This document shows positions 9,734-20,811 of a stretch of DNA of 64,000 bases, piece after piece; the first letter of the stretch is position 1, and each line of letters opens with the position of its first letter. The position numbers and the translations under genes were made by a program. The stretch lies in NCBI GenBank assembly GCA_910574455.1, contig CAJSYZ010000005.1:4340001-4404000 (forward strand), given 5' to 3'. The stretch is from Trichaptum fuscoviolaceum (Eukaryota > Basidiomycota > Agaricomycetes > Hymenochaetales > Trichaptaceae). Under the pieces are notes generated by a model. It ran no database searches. It was not told the origin of the DNA and worked only from the letters and a program-made list of their open reading frames with translations.

Positions 9734-11311
9734 ATGGACAATAGAGACCCACTAGATTACCGGGAAGCGACCTCCGGGCCAAATAGGGAAGGCTGGATAA
9801 AATCTATGGAAAAGGAACTCGGAAATATGGAACGCCTTCACGTTTACGATCTAACCGAGTTACCACCAGGCCGTAAAGCGATCGGCTGTAAATGGGTTTT
9901 CAAGGCCAAACGGGGAGCCAACGGCGAACCGAAGGAGCTCAAGTCCCAGTTGGTCGCCCAGGGGTTTACGCAAAAGTACCTGGTCGATTACGACCAAGTA
10001 CACGCCCCCGTTGCCCGAACAGGGTCAATTAAGCTTTTGGCAGTCCTTGCCGTCCATTTGGGGCTGAAGGCTCACCAATTAGACGTCAAGGCAGCATTTC
10101 TTCACGGCGAACTCAGTGAAGAAATCTATATGCGGCAACCGCCCGGTTTTGTGGACCCGGACAAGAAGGATTTCGTACTTAGGCTCAAAAAGTCTATTTA
10201 CGGACTCAAACAGTCTGGGCGCGTATGGAACCAGCGCTTCGACAAGGAGCTGAGGACCTTAGGCTTCTCTCGCCTTATTAGCGACCCCTGCGTCTATATC
10301 CGGCGATCCGAGGCCGGCATTACCATGCTAGGACTCCATGTTGACAATATGGAATTCTTTTGCTCGGACGACGCAGCAGTGCCGGAGTTCATCAAACTTC
10401 TTGGAGACCGCAATATAGAGTTGGTACATGTGGGGCCTCTTACCTACATGCTAGGGGTGAAATTTACTTTCGACTATCGTCTTTGCTCAGTCGGCATTGA
10501 CCAGCATGGCTATATTGATGTCCTGCTTACCCGATTTGGAATGACGGAAGCAAAACCAGCTCCGACGCCATTCCCATCGGGTGTCAAGCTAATGAAAGAA
10601 GACTGTCCAAAGACAGACAAGGAGATCAGCGAAATGAAGCATTACCCTTACCACGCATTAATCAGCAGCTTACTCTATTTGACAGTTTGGAGTAGGCCGG
10701 ACCTTGCCTTTTATGTTAATGCCCTGGCTCAATATTCCTTGAACCCCGGTAAACGTCACTGGGAGCTCGGGAAGCATGTCCTCCGATTCCTGAAACATAC
10801 TCGTGACTCTACACTTATTCTCAAAACGGACGCAGAAGGACCACTCCTTACCGGCTACGCAGACGCCGACTGGGGCTCAAGCGAAGGTCGCCGTTCAACG
10901 ACCGGCTACGCATTCACCCTAGGCTCGGGTGCCGTTACCTGGCAATCAAAGAAGCAGCCAACCGTGGCGCTATCATCTGCCGAGGCCGAGTACATGGCTC
11001 TTTCGGCTGCAACCCAGGAGGCCCTTTGGCTTCGTTCTTTACTTTCTGAATTAGGCTTCCCTCAACGGAAACCGACTATTATTTTTTCTGATAATTTAAG
11101 CGCCATTTCTTTAACCGAGGACTCGGTGTTTCACCAACGGGTCAAACATATTGACATCCGTCACCATTTTATTCGCGACCATGTCAACAAAGGCGCGGTG
11201 AAGGCCGAGCACTTACGTACCGAGGACCAACCGGCGGACGCTCTCACTAAAGCGCTCCCGAAGTCCTCGCACTCCCGCCTATCCTCTATTCTTGGTATGA
11301 ACCGGAATTGA
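9734..11311 (+). pseudogene. Copia reverse transcriptase-RNase H with altered active site
   Basis: The first ATG is 9734, and the frame is open a little upstream of it past the integrase stop. The copia-type reverse transcriptase motifs follow in order: CKWVFKAK, QLDVKAAFLHGEL, KSIYGLKQSGRVWN. At the catalytic site the sequence reads LHVDNM (about 10340-10357) where family members have the (Y/H)VDDM motif, so the second metal-binding Asp is Asn. RNase H looks complete, with GYADADWGSSEGRRSTTGY, SSAEAEYMAL and KHIDIRHHFIRD. The Asp-to-Asn change should abolish polymerase activity. Confidence 0.9.
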
Positions 11312-11318
11312 GGGGGGG
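11310..11318 (+). promoter_or_regulatory. Copia polypurine tract
   Basis: A purine run of mostly G directly precedes the TG that starts the 3' LTR and overlaps the stop codon of the reverse transcriptase frame. Confidence 0.75.
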
Positions 11319-11583
11319 TGTTAGAGTACAATATCGGTTCAACCCGGATTATATAATATATTTCCTTTTTCGTTAATTTGCAATTACATACGGACTCTAA
11401 AAGTTTTCCTTCGCTGTATGCTACCTCATCGCTATTGCATAGCGCTGAGGTATGTTCAACTTAGTTTCACTCTTATTTTCTTATGCTGATTATAATGTAT
11501 TTAGTTTATTATATTTTAGGTAACTAAATACATCAGCCATCGCTATTGCATAGCGCTGAGTTTATTATATTTTAGCTCCCGCA
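11319..11583 (+). repeat. Copia 3' LTR (265 bp)
   Basis: It runs from TGTTAGAGTACA to CTCCCGCA. The segment CATCGCTATTGCATAGCGCTGAG occurs twice inside it, near 11427 and 11539 (only part quoted in the 5' copy). An inverted repeat at 11485-11537 has arms GCTGAT and GTATTTAGTT paired with AACTAAATAC and ATCAGC. Confidence 0.93.
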
Positions 11584-11620
11584 CAAGCAGATAGGTGAGC
11601 GATCGAGTACAACTTTAGAT

Positions 11621-11950
11621 ATGTCAGGTCGATCGCAGATTCATCTTGGCCTCTCTTCGAAACCTCTTGGTGTTGATTTTTTTCTGGTTCCCGGGAATCT
11701 CCATATATTAACGCCTCTTAGCTGGAACGAGTCTGCGCTAATACATCAAGGTCTTGCGCTAATGCTTGCTTGTCTGGGAAAGGGAGATTGGAGTCAGATA
11801 ATCCCTCATGAGCGCAATGGCTCTCATCAAGCACAAGACCCACGCACTTTTTCAATATTTGCTTTAAATCTTAGCGCTACGTGGCCTTTCGACATGATCT
11901 TGTCGTCTCCTGCTTTCGGTCTATTGTCTGTCATCAGCTTGGCGAAGTGA
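11621..11950 (+). CDS. Module L, unit 1: small conserved reading frame, uncharacterised
   Basis: A frame of 109 codons that begins MSGRSQIHLGLSSKP and contains VDFFLVPGN and LMLACLGKGDWS. A close copy is at 44735-45085, and diverged ones occur near 27480, 35470 and 53834. The short string DF(F/L)LVPxN stays readable in this frame between diverged copies, which favours plus-strand coding, but no start, splice pattern or family is recognised. It could be an exon of a longer gene or non-coding. Confidence 0.3.
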   Translation: MSGRSQIHLGLSSKPLGVDFFLVPGNLHILTPLSWNESALIHQGLALMLACLGKGDWSQIIPHERNGSHQAQDPRTFSIFALNLSATWPFDMILSSPAFGLLSVISLAK

Positions 11951-12573
11951 AGCCCAAGTGCATGGCTGGAAATTAAAATGGATTCACTCCGGTTTTTGGA
12001 TTCTGATTCGGATTGCAGTAAAGTCGTCTTAGCGACGGACATGTAGGCCATCCCCGTCGGCAACTCAGGAGGCCTTCAGAAACGTCGACTCGAAGGCGTA
12101 CAGTCAAGAACAGTGCTTCGAGTAGAGCTCGGCATTTCCGACCAAGAACAACGTGTAACTTGGTCAAATCTATCTGGCCGATCAAGATTGTATCCCGAGA
12201 ACCAATCGCGCTCTTGTGATCGTATTAGCCGAAAACAAGTGCAGCCTAGAAATAAGATGGGTCAGTCCAGCTAGATTCCCTTGTGACAGCCCAGGACTCA
12301 CTTTCTTTATCCAAATCTGTCAGTGAAAGCACAGCCTTTGATCTCTGAATTTGCACAGAACATCAATGTGAACAGGCTAATTATTGACAAGAAGCTCGAA
12401 CTAAATCTCTCTGAAACGTTCTCTTCAAGTAAGACTGTATGCCATTCTCGTCCTTTGCTTGAGGCTGATGATCGACAAGTTAAGGGGGCATTCGCACAGA
12501 CGGAAAGAGAGCAAGCACCTGTGTGGTTAGACGAGCCAAGTCGTGAGATCAAGACGCTGTGCGTGATCTAAAG
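11951..12573. other. Spacer between module L and the Z1 promoter
   Basis: Conserved in every unit (compare 19990-20630, 27780-28600, 35710-36440, 54130-54870) but broken by stops in all frames. No gene is recognised. Confidence 0.5.
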
Positions 12574-12650
12574 ACGCGACGTGTCGCGCGTTAATGTGCC
12601 CACCGGCGGGCTTTAAATTGTATGTGGTAGTACACATTGCGATCCACGAC
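12574..12650 (+). promoter_or_regulatory. Conserved Z promoter, unit 1
   Basis: A GC-rich near-palindrome (GCGACGTGTCGCGCG), then GTGCCCACCGGCGGGC, then a TTTAAAT box near 12612, about 120 bases before the Z1 ATG. The same block precedes Z2 (20630), Z3 (28605), Z4 (36440) and Z6 (54878). In Z3 and Z6 the palindrome is perfect, CGCGACGCGTCGCG, and contains ACGCGT, the MluI cell-cycle box known as an MBF site in yeasts; use of that site here is inference. Confidence 0.6.
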
Positions 12651-12733
12651 CATTGCACTATTTCTTCTTCCCTCCCTCTTCAAAGTCTTCTCATTCAACA
12701 ATCAGGCTAACATCTGCATCCTTTCTCTGAGTC

Positions 12734-14290
12734 ATGGACAACGGTCAGACAGAAGAGTATTGGCGTAAAAATGTCAAAGATTGGCTTCCATCTACGGGAC
12801 TCAAGAACAGTCGACTGCCTCTTCAACTAGTTCGTCATCCTCCATCTATTAACTTCCTTCAAAGTGACGTACCTCTCTGCCGACCACAGTTGGGAAACTA
12901 TCGAGGCATTGTTAATCAACATGCAGCGACACATCCTCACCACATTGATGAAGACGAGCTCAAGCTATCCACATCTTCAGCATTGACTGCAAACGGCTCT
13001 TCATCAGCTTCACTTGAGTATGCACCTCGTCCATGTGTACCACAGCGCGCGGGATATGAACATATCGAAGGCAGCATCACACATCGACTAAGAGCGAGTA
13101 CAGACGGGGATACTGGGGCCAGAGAGTCCGTAGGCAAGTACGGAAACGAGCGTGAGTCCCTGAAGTAATTTGTCTCATATAGACCACTGACGCGTAGCAT
13201 GGACAGAGTGTCCAGGACTTGCACATGCAATGACCCAGAACGACGCGATGAACCAGTTGCCTTTCATCTTTAGATCGCGAACTGCTATCAACTATCCTTT
13301 TAAGCCACATCGGCGAGATGATATAACAACTTCGGAATTGCAAAGGGTATTTGACATGGGACTTTCAGCTACCCGTGGACACGCCAGTTGGGAAGACCAG
13401 AAGCCTGCCCTACCCACACCTTCTCAAAGGTCACGTAGCCGCAATTCTTACCTGGATCTGCCTGCGAACCATGAAATTGATTCCTTCGACAAAGGATATT
13501 TCGACGAATCAACAGGTCAAGCCACTTCGAATACGGAATATCCAACCCCGGCGCATACCCCGGGAAGTATCGTAGCAGTTGGCCATGGTGGTTCAGACCT
13601 CCGCCGCTCGCACCTCCCGACACCCTCACCAAGCGCTCACAGTCATGCATCTTTGCCTGTCAAATCTCCCCCATTTTCTGCAGTTCGTTCATAATATATT
13701 GGAATGAGGCAAGGACAAGTTTCTCCGGCAACTGCAGCACAGCTCACGGTGCCATTCATGGGTGATCCCTATCCATACCCGCAGTCCGTCGCGTACGGCC
13801 CATCGCAAGCGGGACCAAGACCTTGTCTCTCCCTATACTTCAACAGACGCCCTCCTCTGCGCAAGGCGTAATATCCCGGAAGAGGGGCACGGAAACGCGA
13901 GATATCGCATCGCTACCTGCACCAGCTGCAAAGAAGAAGGGCGGCAATAGGAAGGGACCAGGACGTATTCCGAAGCCCAAGAACTTCAAATGTACTGTAG
14001 CTGGATGTGATTCTGCCTATGAATCTAAAAACAAATTGGTTGATCATCTGCGCATTCATGACCCTTCTTCAGGTCTCCAGTGTCCGAATCCAGCCTGAAC
14101 AACGTTTAAAAACGTCTCTGGCCTTGCAAGACACATATATAGGAAGGGCATTGCATGCAAAGCCACAGCACCCCGTCTTCCCCCAGTGCTTAATGACAAG
14201 AATCGGAAGGCAGTTCACTATCTCCTGAAGGAGTTGAGTGCAGAAACGAAGCGGCCATTGCAGGACCAAGTGCAGACACAAGCACAAGCG
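12734..14290 (+). pseudogene. Z1: C2H2 zinc-finger gene copy, degraded
   Basis: Start at the ATG 12734 (MDNGQTEEYWRKN), aligned with Z3 and Z6. Three exons are expected by comparison with Z4. The last part has the basic stretch AAKKKGGNRKGPGRIP and a C2H2 finger starting FKCTVAGCDSAYESKNK (C-x4-C-x12-H-x3-H). Lesions: a stop at about 13690, a one-base deletion near 13820 relative to the other copies, and a TGA at 14096-14098 exactly where the others have the second Cys of the next zinc site (CPNAEC). Beyond this stop the frame is still readable for about 60 codons. This is the most diverged of the Z copies. Confidence 0.75.
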
Positions 14291-16020
14291 TAGACAGAGC
14301 CTTTGGAGTAGAGAAATGATGTCGTTACACCACGGAGGTAGGTATTCTTATTGATCTGTAACTGTACTACTTATGTACATGATCAGAAATACTGGGAGAC
14401 ATTATACTTTTCATTTTGTCTATTTTTCAGCCTTCCGAGAGTTATTTGCATTCGCAAAGACTTAATTCTAATAGTTGAGGACTATGTGAAGAGCTTTTGT
14501 CCATTGTCTACGGTTTGAAGAATGACAAAACGAAAATGGGCCTGTGCTCATTTTCTCGGACTTGCTACTAGTGATGTATAATGATGAGGTGGATAGCCCA
14601 TCATACTGGGGATAATATTTGTCTATGCATCTGTCTCGAATGCGGAGCTTGGGAGGTTGCGAAGGGTGAGAACAAGAAGAGACAGCTGACAGATAGAGTA
14701 TACATGGGAAGGAATCATTCTCAATGCTTGTCTAAAGAGCCTCCAGTAGAGTTCCTTAGCAGAGTATTTCTGAAATGCTCCAGGTCAAGTTGCTGACAGG
14801 TCCTGGGACCCGCATAAGGAGTGGATGCGGAGCTGCCCATGGCAAGTGTATCCGGCCGAGTGCCAAGGCTGCCATCCCATGCCGGCAGTGTTCCCGGACG
14901 TGCCGGGCGGACGGCAGGTCGGAGGGATTGACGCCATATTTCAAGCCCACGGGCTCATACCCCGAACTCGTACTTGTGCGTGTGCTGGTGCGTGTGCAAG
15001 GATGTCCGTGCGCAGACTGGCGATGGAGGACTGCCTCAAGCTCAGGTTGTTGCGTCCTGGCAATTCAGTTCCAGTAGCATCAGGTGTATCCAATAGTCCA
15101 AAACTTGAACTTAAGTGACGACGGACCGGCTGAAACCCACATTTCATCTTTATTGCACCAAGTAACAATGACATTCTTTCTTGGTTCATCTCTATGGAGC
15201 TGCGCAAGAATCCGAGGGTGGGCCTTGCGGATCTCCGAAATGTCTCTTCCCCATTCAATAAAGGAGCGGGACATTGAAGAACAACCATGCCTACATATAT
15301 TATTTCTACGCTTCCCCAGATCAATGAGAAATGTATTGCGGCTCTGACTATTGGGCCTTCTTCTGCTCTTCTGACAATCCAAAGAGCCCAGAGTTCGTTC
15401 TGGTTACTGCCACGTCAAGGCCTACTCACTCCGGGCCTTTGGTAAATCAACGCAGCCCTCATCAAACATACTATCTTGAAGCAACGATTCACATGGCCTT
15501 TTCAAGTTTGTGGTGCCGGCTGCCTCTCTGCACCTGTATTTGCGTTCGTTGCGAGTCCCCTGGGCTGGAAGGTTTTATACTAAATTTGTTGTAGGTCAGT
15601 CGTCTATGTTTTCCTCAAGGGAAAGAATACACTGCTCATTGCCTTTGTGTAGTTCGAAGATCTGGACTGTCCTGCAACGAGTGCAAGACTCATTTATTAC
15701 GCTTTCTGTGAATGGAATCGATAGTGTAAGTAAGTGGTTTGCAGATGTCCCGTAGAAGTTTGTGTTTATGATTGTGTTCGGTGAGCATACACGTACTTAG
15801 GGGTGTTGGCATCAACCTTTCACTTGAATACGCAAAGTTTTATATGGGCTGGTAGCTTTTATGCAGATGTTCTCGGAGTTGGTGGAGAGATGCGACCAAA
15901 GAAGCCCATCTTCCTCGCAGCTGAAGGCGAAATATATGCGTGCAATAGTCTCTACAAGAGTCTATACATAACAACCAGGACAACAAAAGCCGGAAATGCG
16001 TATGTGGAAGACAGCATTAA
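14291..16020. other. Conserved spacer between Z1 and M1 (both 3' ends)
   Basis: Present in all units. A minus-strand stretch at about 15115-15300 reads FIEWGRDISEIRKAHPR and LAQLHRDEPRKN, and comparable strings persist in units 3 (31400-31520) and 5 (49890-50010), which hints at a small gene or exon (module K), but frames break between copies. The rest shows nothing recognisable. Confidence 0.4.
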
Positions 16021-17937
16021 TCAAATATGCGGTATGAATTTTGTCCAAACAACTGTATCGAACGCTGAGGGAGGAAGGCGACGAAGGGACAGGAGAGCGA
16101 GGATGAGGAGGGAAAGGCGAGCTACAGGATATAAAATGGCAAGAGGTGTTTCCACGGTTTTCTTTATGCGCGTCCAGTATATTTCCTCAGTACCATAAGC
16201 GACCCACCATTTATCATAGACAAATCGAGTGTAGACAGGAGCAGCTGCGATGATGAGAAGACACAGGCCTACGATGGTCAGAGAAGCCGTCCGCCAAAGG
16301 ATCTGCTCGACCTTCGAAGGGAACTCGAAGTGCCATGCAGCACAGTGGATCGACCCAAATGCGGCACCTGCTAAGGCAGAGAAGATCAAAAGCGGCCTCG
16401 TTTCGGCGGACTCGCTGTAGAACATCATGTACATGATCCACTGCATGTCAGCCTCATTGAAGAGCAGTTGGAGCGCCGGCTTGTTGTGCATCTTGTCCTT
16501 GGCATCGCGGAAGGGATTCAGAATGACTACTACTCTAGGGTTAAGGATCTGCTGCATTGGGAGGAACATGAGCAGGTACGGCAAGTAGAACAGCTTCGTG
16601 ATGACAAGTTTGCAGGTCGTCCAAATCGAGTTGATAACTCGGCGAAAGTGCGATCTCGTCGCCGGAGAATCCGAGCTTTCAACTTGTGATTCGACCTCAG
16701 ATTCATCGTCTGTAATGGCGCTTTGCATTTCGACCTCGGCATTTATGTCCTTCTGCGTCCGTTGGGGTATCAAATGACGCAGAACGCGGATCGCTTTCAG
16801 AAGCCATACTGCAAGCCGTTCCAGATATATTGATAGTGCCGAATTGATTGACTGTGCGAAGCCAGCGATACGGCAGCAGATCGTTCGCATCCAAACAGGA
16901 CAGAGTGTTTTAGCTGCCAAATCGAGCGCCACCCAGGCCGGAGAATCTTGGAGATAATCTCTCAGCCGGAACTGGCAATTCCAGTGAGGAAATGACCAAC
17001 TCCCGTCCTCGTTCCGCCTCTCATTCCTAGCCCCCCTTGCCTCTGCGAGCTGCTTTTCTAACTCCTTCGTGCGGATGACGATCGGACATCGGACATCGAG
17101 CGGCTTGTTCCACCAGAAAAGATACATGATGCTGTTCAGTCCGGCCAACGCAGCCGTCGTAAGCTCAATCTCAGTGATCGTCAAGTGCTGGTGTGCACGT
17201 GTGATGAGTTGGATGATGAACCACGTAATTTGCAGTAGAGCGATTCCTTTCGAAAGTGCATCGCCTTTGCTTCTGTCCTCGATTTCTTTAGCTGTCGTAT
17301 CCGGAAAGTCGATCAGTTGCTTCTTCAGTAGTTCCTGAAGTTCGAAGAATTTGAGGACGCTTTCCTGCACCTCAATCCCCTCCTTCTCTGTTTTATAACG
17401 GACATCATCCCAGGCATAAAAGTCGTCGTCCTCAACGTAGTTCAGTTTGAAGCCTCCCATCTGCAAGAAATGCGCATGTGTCATTGTCCATTGCATACCT
17501 ACTGAATTTGTTCAACCAAATCTCTTACAACTGAGAGCGAATAAAATAATACATGATTTCGGTCGTGCTTTGTTTATCGTCTCTCTAATCTCCACAGCGC
17601 CTCGCCACTGTTTGAATGCCCACATGATCATCACCTCCGGCGCGAGCAGGGCCAGAATCATGAGGAAAATCCGACGCTTCAGTAGCGACCAGCTACTCTC
17701 CTCGAGGAATGGTACGTTCGGGTGCACAGATATCCACGTAACAGCAAAGGTCGTCGCCAGGCAGCTCCAGACAATGTCCCAGACGGAGCGACCGGGGCAA
17801 GAACAGTCGTTCGAGCATTCGTCTCGCGTGAAGATCGGCGCATCGTAGGCCAGCGGTTCCGCGAAGGACGGGGCGACGGGTACAGCACTCGTGCCATAGT
17901 GTCGGGCGAGAAACAAGTATGCGAGAATGAGGAGCAT
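16021..17937 (-). CDS. M1: polytopic membrane protein, 620 aa
   Basis: Two exons, 17553-17937 and 16021-17498, with an intron of 54 bases (GT at 17552, AG at 17499); the splice joins KSC to MQWTMTHAHF in frame. The start MLLILAYLFLARHYG looks like a signal peptide. A Cys-rich segment (DECSNDCSCPG) precedes a first span around IVWSCLATTFAVTWISVHPNVP. About seven further hydrophobic segments follow, including WFIIQLITRAHQHLTITEIE, LAGLNSIMYLFWW, LLMFLPMQ, SALAGAAFGSIHCAAWHF and LSLLILALLSLRRLP. The conserved IEDRSKGDALSKG lies before the third span. This belongs to a large Agaricomycete family of unknown function. M1 has the long linker form, with about 45 residues absent from M2, M3 and M5. 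Confidence 0.85.
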
Positions 17938-17988
17938 GGTGCGGGATGGCAGGCAGGGGACAAGATTTGAAGAGACGACGAGTGCGTG

Positions 17989-17997
17989 CCTATATAG
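17989..17997 (-). promoter_or_regulatory. TATA-like box of M1
   Basis: CTATATAG on the minus strand about 50-60 bases before the M1 ATG. The box is kept before M3 (34121), M4 (43111) and M5 (52645), and as TATATAA before M2 (26193). Confidence 0.5.
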
Positions 17998-17999
17998 CG

Positions 18000-19640
18000 T
18001 GAACGAGGCCAACAGCGTGTTCACTCACCGAACACGATACCACAGCACTTCCACTCATACCGCCCATCAACACAGCAACCATCGATTATCTCAGCGCTAA
18101 TCAGAGTTCAGCAAACGCACAGTTGTTCTTATTCGTGCGTGATGTTGAAGGAGATTATTCGCATTTGGCTCTCCTGTATAGTCGAAGATGGCCAGAGACA
18201 GTGTGGTTGACGTACATGTGAATGTAGAGACAAGTACGACAAGTGGGTAGGTGAGGTGCCCGAGAATGTCAGAGGCCGTGTGTTCTGTCCTCATGTTTGA
18301 GGCGACGAAGAGCTTCCCAGCAATTCATTCAGATTCTAAGCTTATCAGGATGGTTACTACTTTTCCAAAAGCGTATATGAAACAAATGCAAAGAGGGCTC
18401 ACTCCAAACGTTATTACAACGTTACTGGAGCCCAGAAGATTAATACGACAGGTAAGCGCGACTATATACCGTGGACGTGCGTGTTAACTCACCAAATGCA
18501 GCGCATTAGCACGTTCCGTTCATACCGCCCGACAATCCTTTTCACCTCATCAAGTTGACGCTGACCCATCCCCATAACTCACTAAGAGGCCGTCCACAAT
18601 CGTGGCGAAGGTTCGCTTTACAAACCATCCTAGGCATTTCAGCTCCCCTGTCCGAGGTGAAAGCTCTCAAGGTCTGGTCAGAAGCTGATGCACGCGTAGT
18701 GGGTGCGACATGAAGGGAGTGGGCGAAACGCCCGAGAAGGTCAGGTGCACAGGTTCGTGCATCGTGTTTGCGTTCATGAAGACCTTTTGAGTATGCTCTA
18801 AGGTTATAACAGGAATGATCAGTACTTGGTTGTGCGACTGCCAGTGGACGAAATGAAAGCCGACTTACCTGCTGATGCAAGAAACGTTACACCAACGATG
18901 CAAGTACGGTGTTTGGAGAAAGTGGAAGTACTAAGTAGCTTAGGTGGGTCTTGGCTCCTGTTTACACCGGACGCCCAGACTCGTTGAGGTTGACACGCAA
19001 CATATGGAGTAGAGCAGGTGGAAGAGTGATTGTTGACTTGGATGCGGTGGATGCGATGTAAGAAGAAGATGAAAGATGAAGGAGCCTGAGGCGGCGTGGG
19101 AAGCACTTTGATTATCATCGGGCATTCTATTTCCGAGTTTACGGATGGCACAACCATCGTCGACGTACTTTCTCCTCTGGTGTACGCGTTGTTCTCTGTT
19201 ACCCAACCTCAAGCATCCAAAATCTCAGTTTCTAGAAATACTGCAGCTTTTCTCTATCGTGTTGGTTTTCAGACCGATCTTTGCGTCGATGAACCACGTG
19301 GCAAGCGTATCAGATTGGAAGGAAGCTCAAGCTCGTGGACTGTAGTAGTACCTCATAAAAGAGGATAAGCTTGGTTCAACTTAGTCTTTATTCAAGAGAA
19401 GCATTTTATTGACTCACATCGTGCAATCCAGTCCCCGAGCCGCGTGAGGTGAGACATTCATATTTCTTGATTTTGCACCTGCTAAACTTGTATCCACGTC
19501 GTATGTGATGCATTCGGTGTGAAAACGACAGCAGATGGCGTCCCAAGCTCATCTCGAGGCTTGACGCATAGCTAATGAGTTCAAAGGCTATCATGTAGAG
19601 AATGGAAGACGAGAACCTATTGAAAGAACAAGCAGTCTAG
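18000..19640. other. M1 upstream region with degenerate internal repeats
   Basis: Two segments about 465 bases apart resemble each other: 18021-18064 and 18483-18531 both have ACTCACC and CATACCGCCC, and 18254-18300 resembles 18722-18777. On the minus strand each first segment contains a GTGAGT that looks like a splice donor. They may be duplicated 5' exons of M1 or a decayed gene. No continuous protein can be read. Confidence 0.45.
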
Positions 19641-20811
19641 TCAGCGATGAATGCAACTTCAAAATTTTCACTTAACTTGAAAGTGCAATAGACGAGGACA
19701 GCCTTCTGGTTCCCTAAAATCATCCGAATTCATTCCCTCTTACACAGGAAGAACAAGCCTTCGCAAATGCATCAAGATCTCAAGCTAATGCTGGCTAGTT
19801 CAGAAAAGGGAGATCGGAGTCAGATATACCCTTGTGATCTCAAGGATCTTGCCCTGAGCACAAGATGTTCGTACTCTTTTACTATTTGCCCTGAACCTCC
19901 CGCTGCAGGGCTGTTCGGCATGATCTAGTTTGTCTCTTTTTCTTTCGGCCTAATGTTTGTTATCAGCTCGGCGAAGTGAAGCGCAAGCACATGCTTGGAT
20001 CAGAGGATGGATTCACTCTGGCCTCTGGACATCTCGATTCGGTTGCAGTGAAGTCGTCTAAGCGACGGACTTGCAGGCTATCCCTGTCCGCAGCTCAGGC
20101 GGCCTTCATGAACGTCGACTCGTAGGCGTACAGTCAAGAGCGGTGCTTCAAGTAGAGCTCGGCATGTCCGATCAAGAACAACAGGGTAACTTGGTCAACT
20201 CTATCAGGCCGATAAAGATTGTATCCCGAGAACCTATCGCGCCCTTGTGCTCGTACTAGTTGCCAACAACAAGTGCAGCCTAGAAATAAGACAGGTTAGT
20301 CCAGCTGGATTCTCTTGTGACGGCCCAGGACTTACCATCTCTTTCCAAATCTGTCAGTGAGAGCGCAGCCTATGATCTCTAAATTTGCACATGATATCAA
20401 TGTGAACAGGCTAATTATTGACAAGAAGCTCGAACTGAATCTCTCTGAAACGTTCTCTTCGAGTAAGACTCTATGCCATTCTCGTCCTTTGCTCGAGGCT
20501 GACGATTGTGAGAGTTAAGGGGGCATTCGCATACTTCCTGAAGATCGACGGGGATGGAAAGAGTGTAAACACCTCTGTTGTTAGATGAACCATGCTGCGA
20601 GACCAAACTGCTGTGCGTGACCCAGTGCAGGCGCGACGTTAACGTGCCCACCGGCGGGCTTTAAATTGTAATGTGATACACTTACCTATCCTTTCCAGTT
20701 ACCACAACCATCGCACTATACTTCCTCTTCCTCCCCTCTTCAATGTCTTCCCCCTCATCAACCACGTTCACATTTTCCAAGTTTTCACTGACCTCACTCT
20801 TTCCTTTAATC
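19640..20811. other. Unit 2 module L remnant and Z2 upstream region
   Basis: Aligns with 11584-12730 (for example 19740-19990 with the L frame), but the L frame is broken. The Z promoter block is at 20630-20680, with the palindrome reduced to GCGCGACGTTAACG. Confidence 0.5.

Larger units (their letters stand above)
1..11583 (+). mobile_element. Ty1/copia retrotransposon, interrupted by a gypsy element
   Basis: Gene order is gag, protease, integrase, reverse transcriptase, RNase H, which is the copia order. The last 37 bases of the 5' LTR lie at the window edge and the full 3' LTR is at 11319-11583. The 3' flank (11584 onward) continues in the same sequence as the paralogous unit at 44698, where the element is absent, so the 3' boundary is well defined. 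The expected 5-bp target duplication would be CAAGC; the left copy lies outside the window. The element is interrupted at 2077-8782 by a gypsy insertion, carries a frame change near 9705 and has an altered reverse transcriptase active site, so it is non-autonomous. Confidence 0.93.

Noticed and set aside
16468..16689. Plus-strand frames inside the M genes (also 17069-17338, 25169-25546, 33217-33546, 41132-41509)
   Set aside because: They recur only because the M coding sequence recurs on the other strand, and carry no motif of their own.
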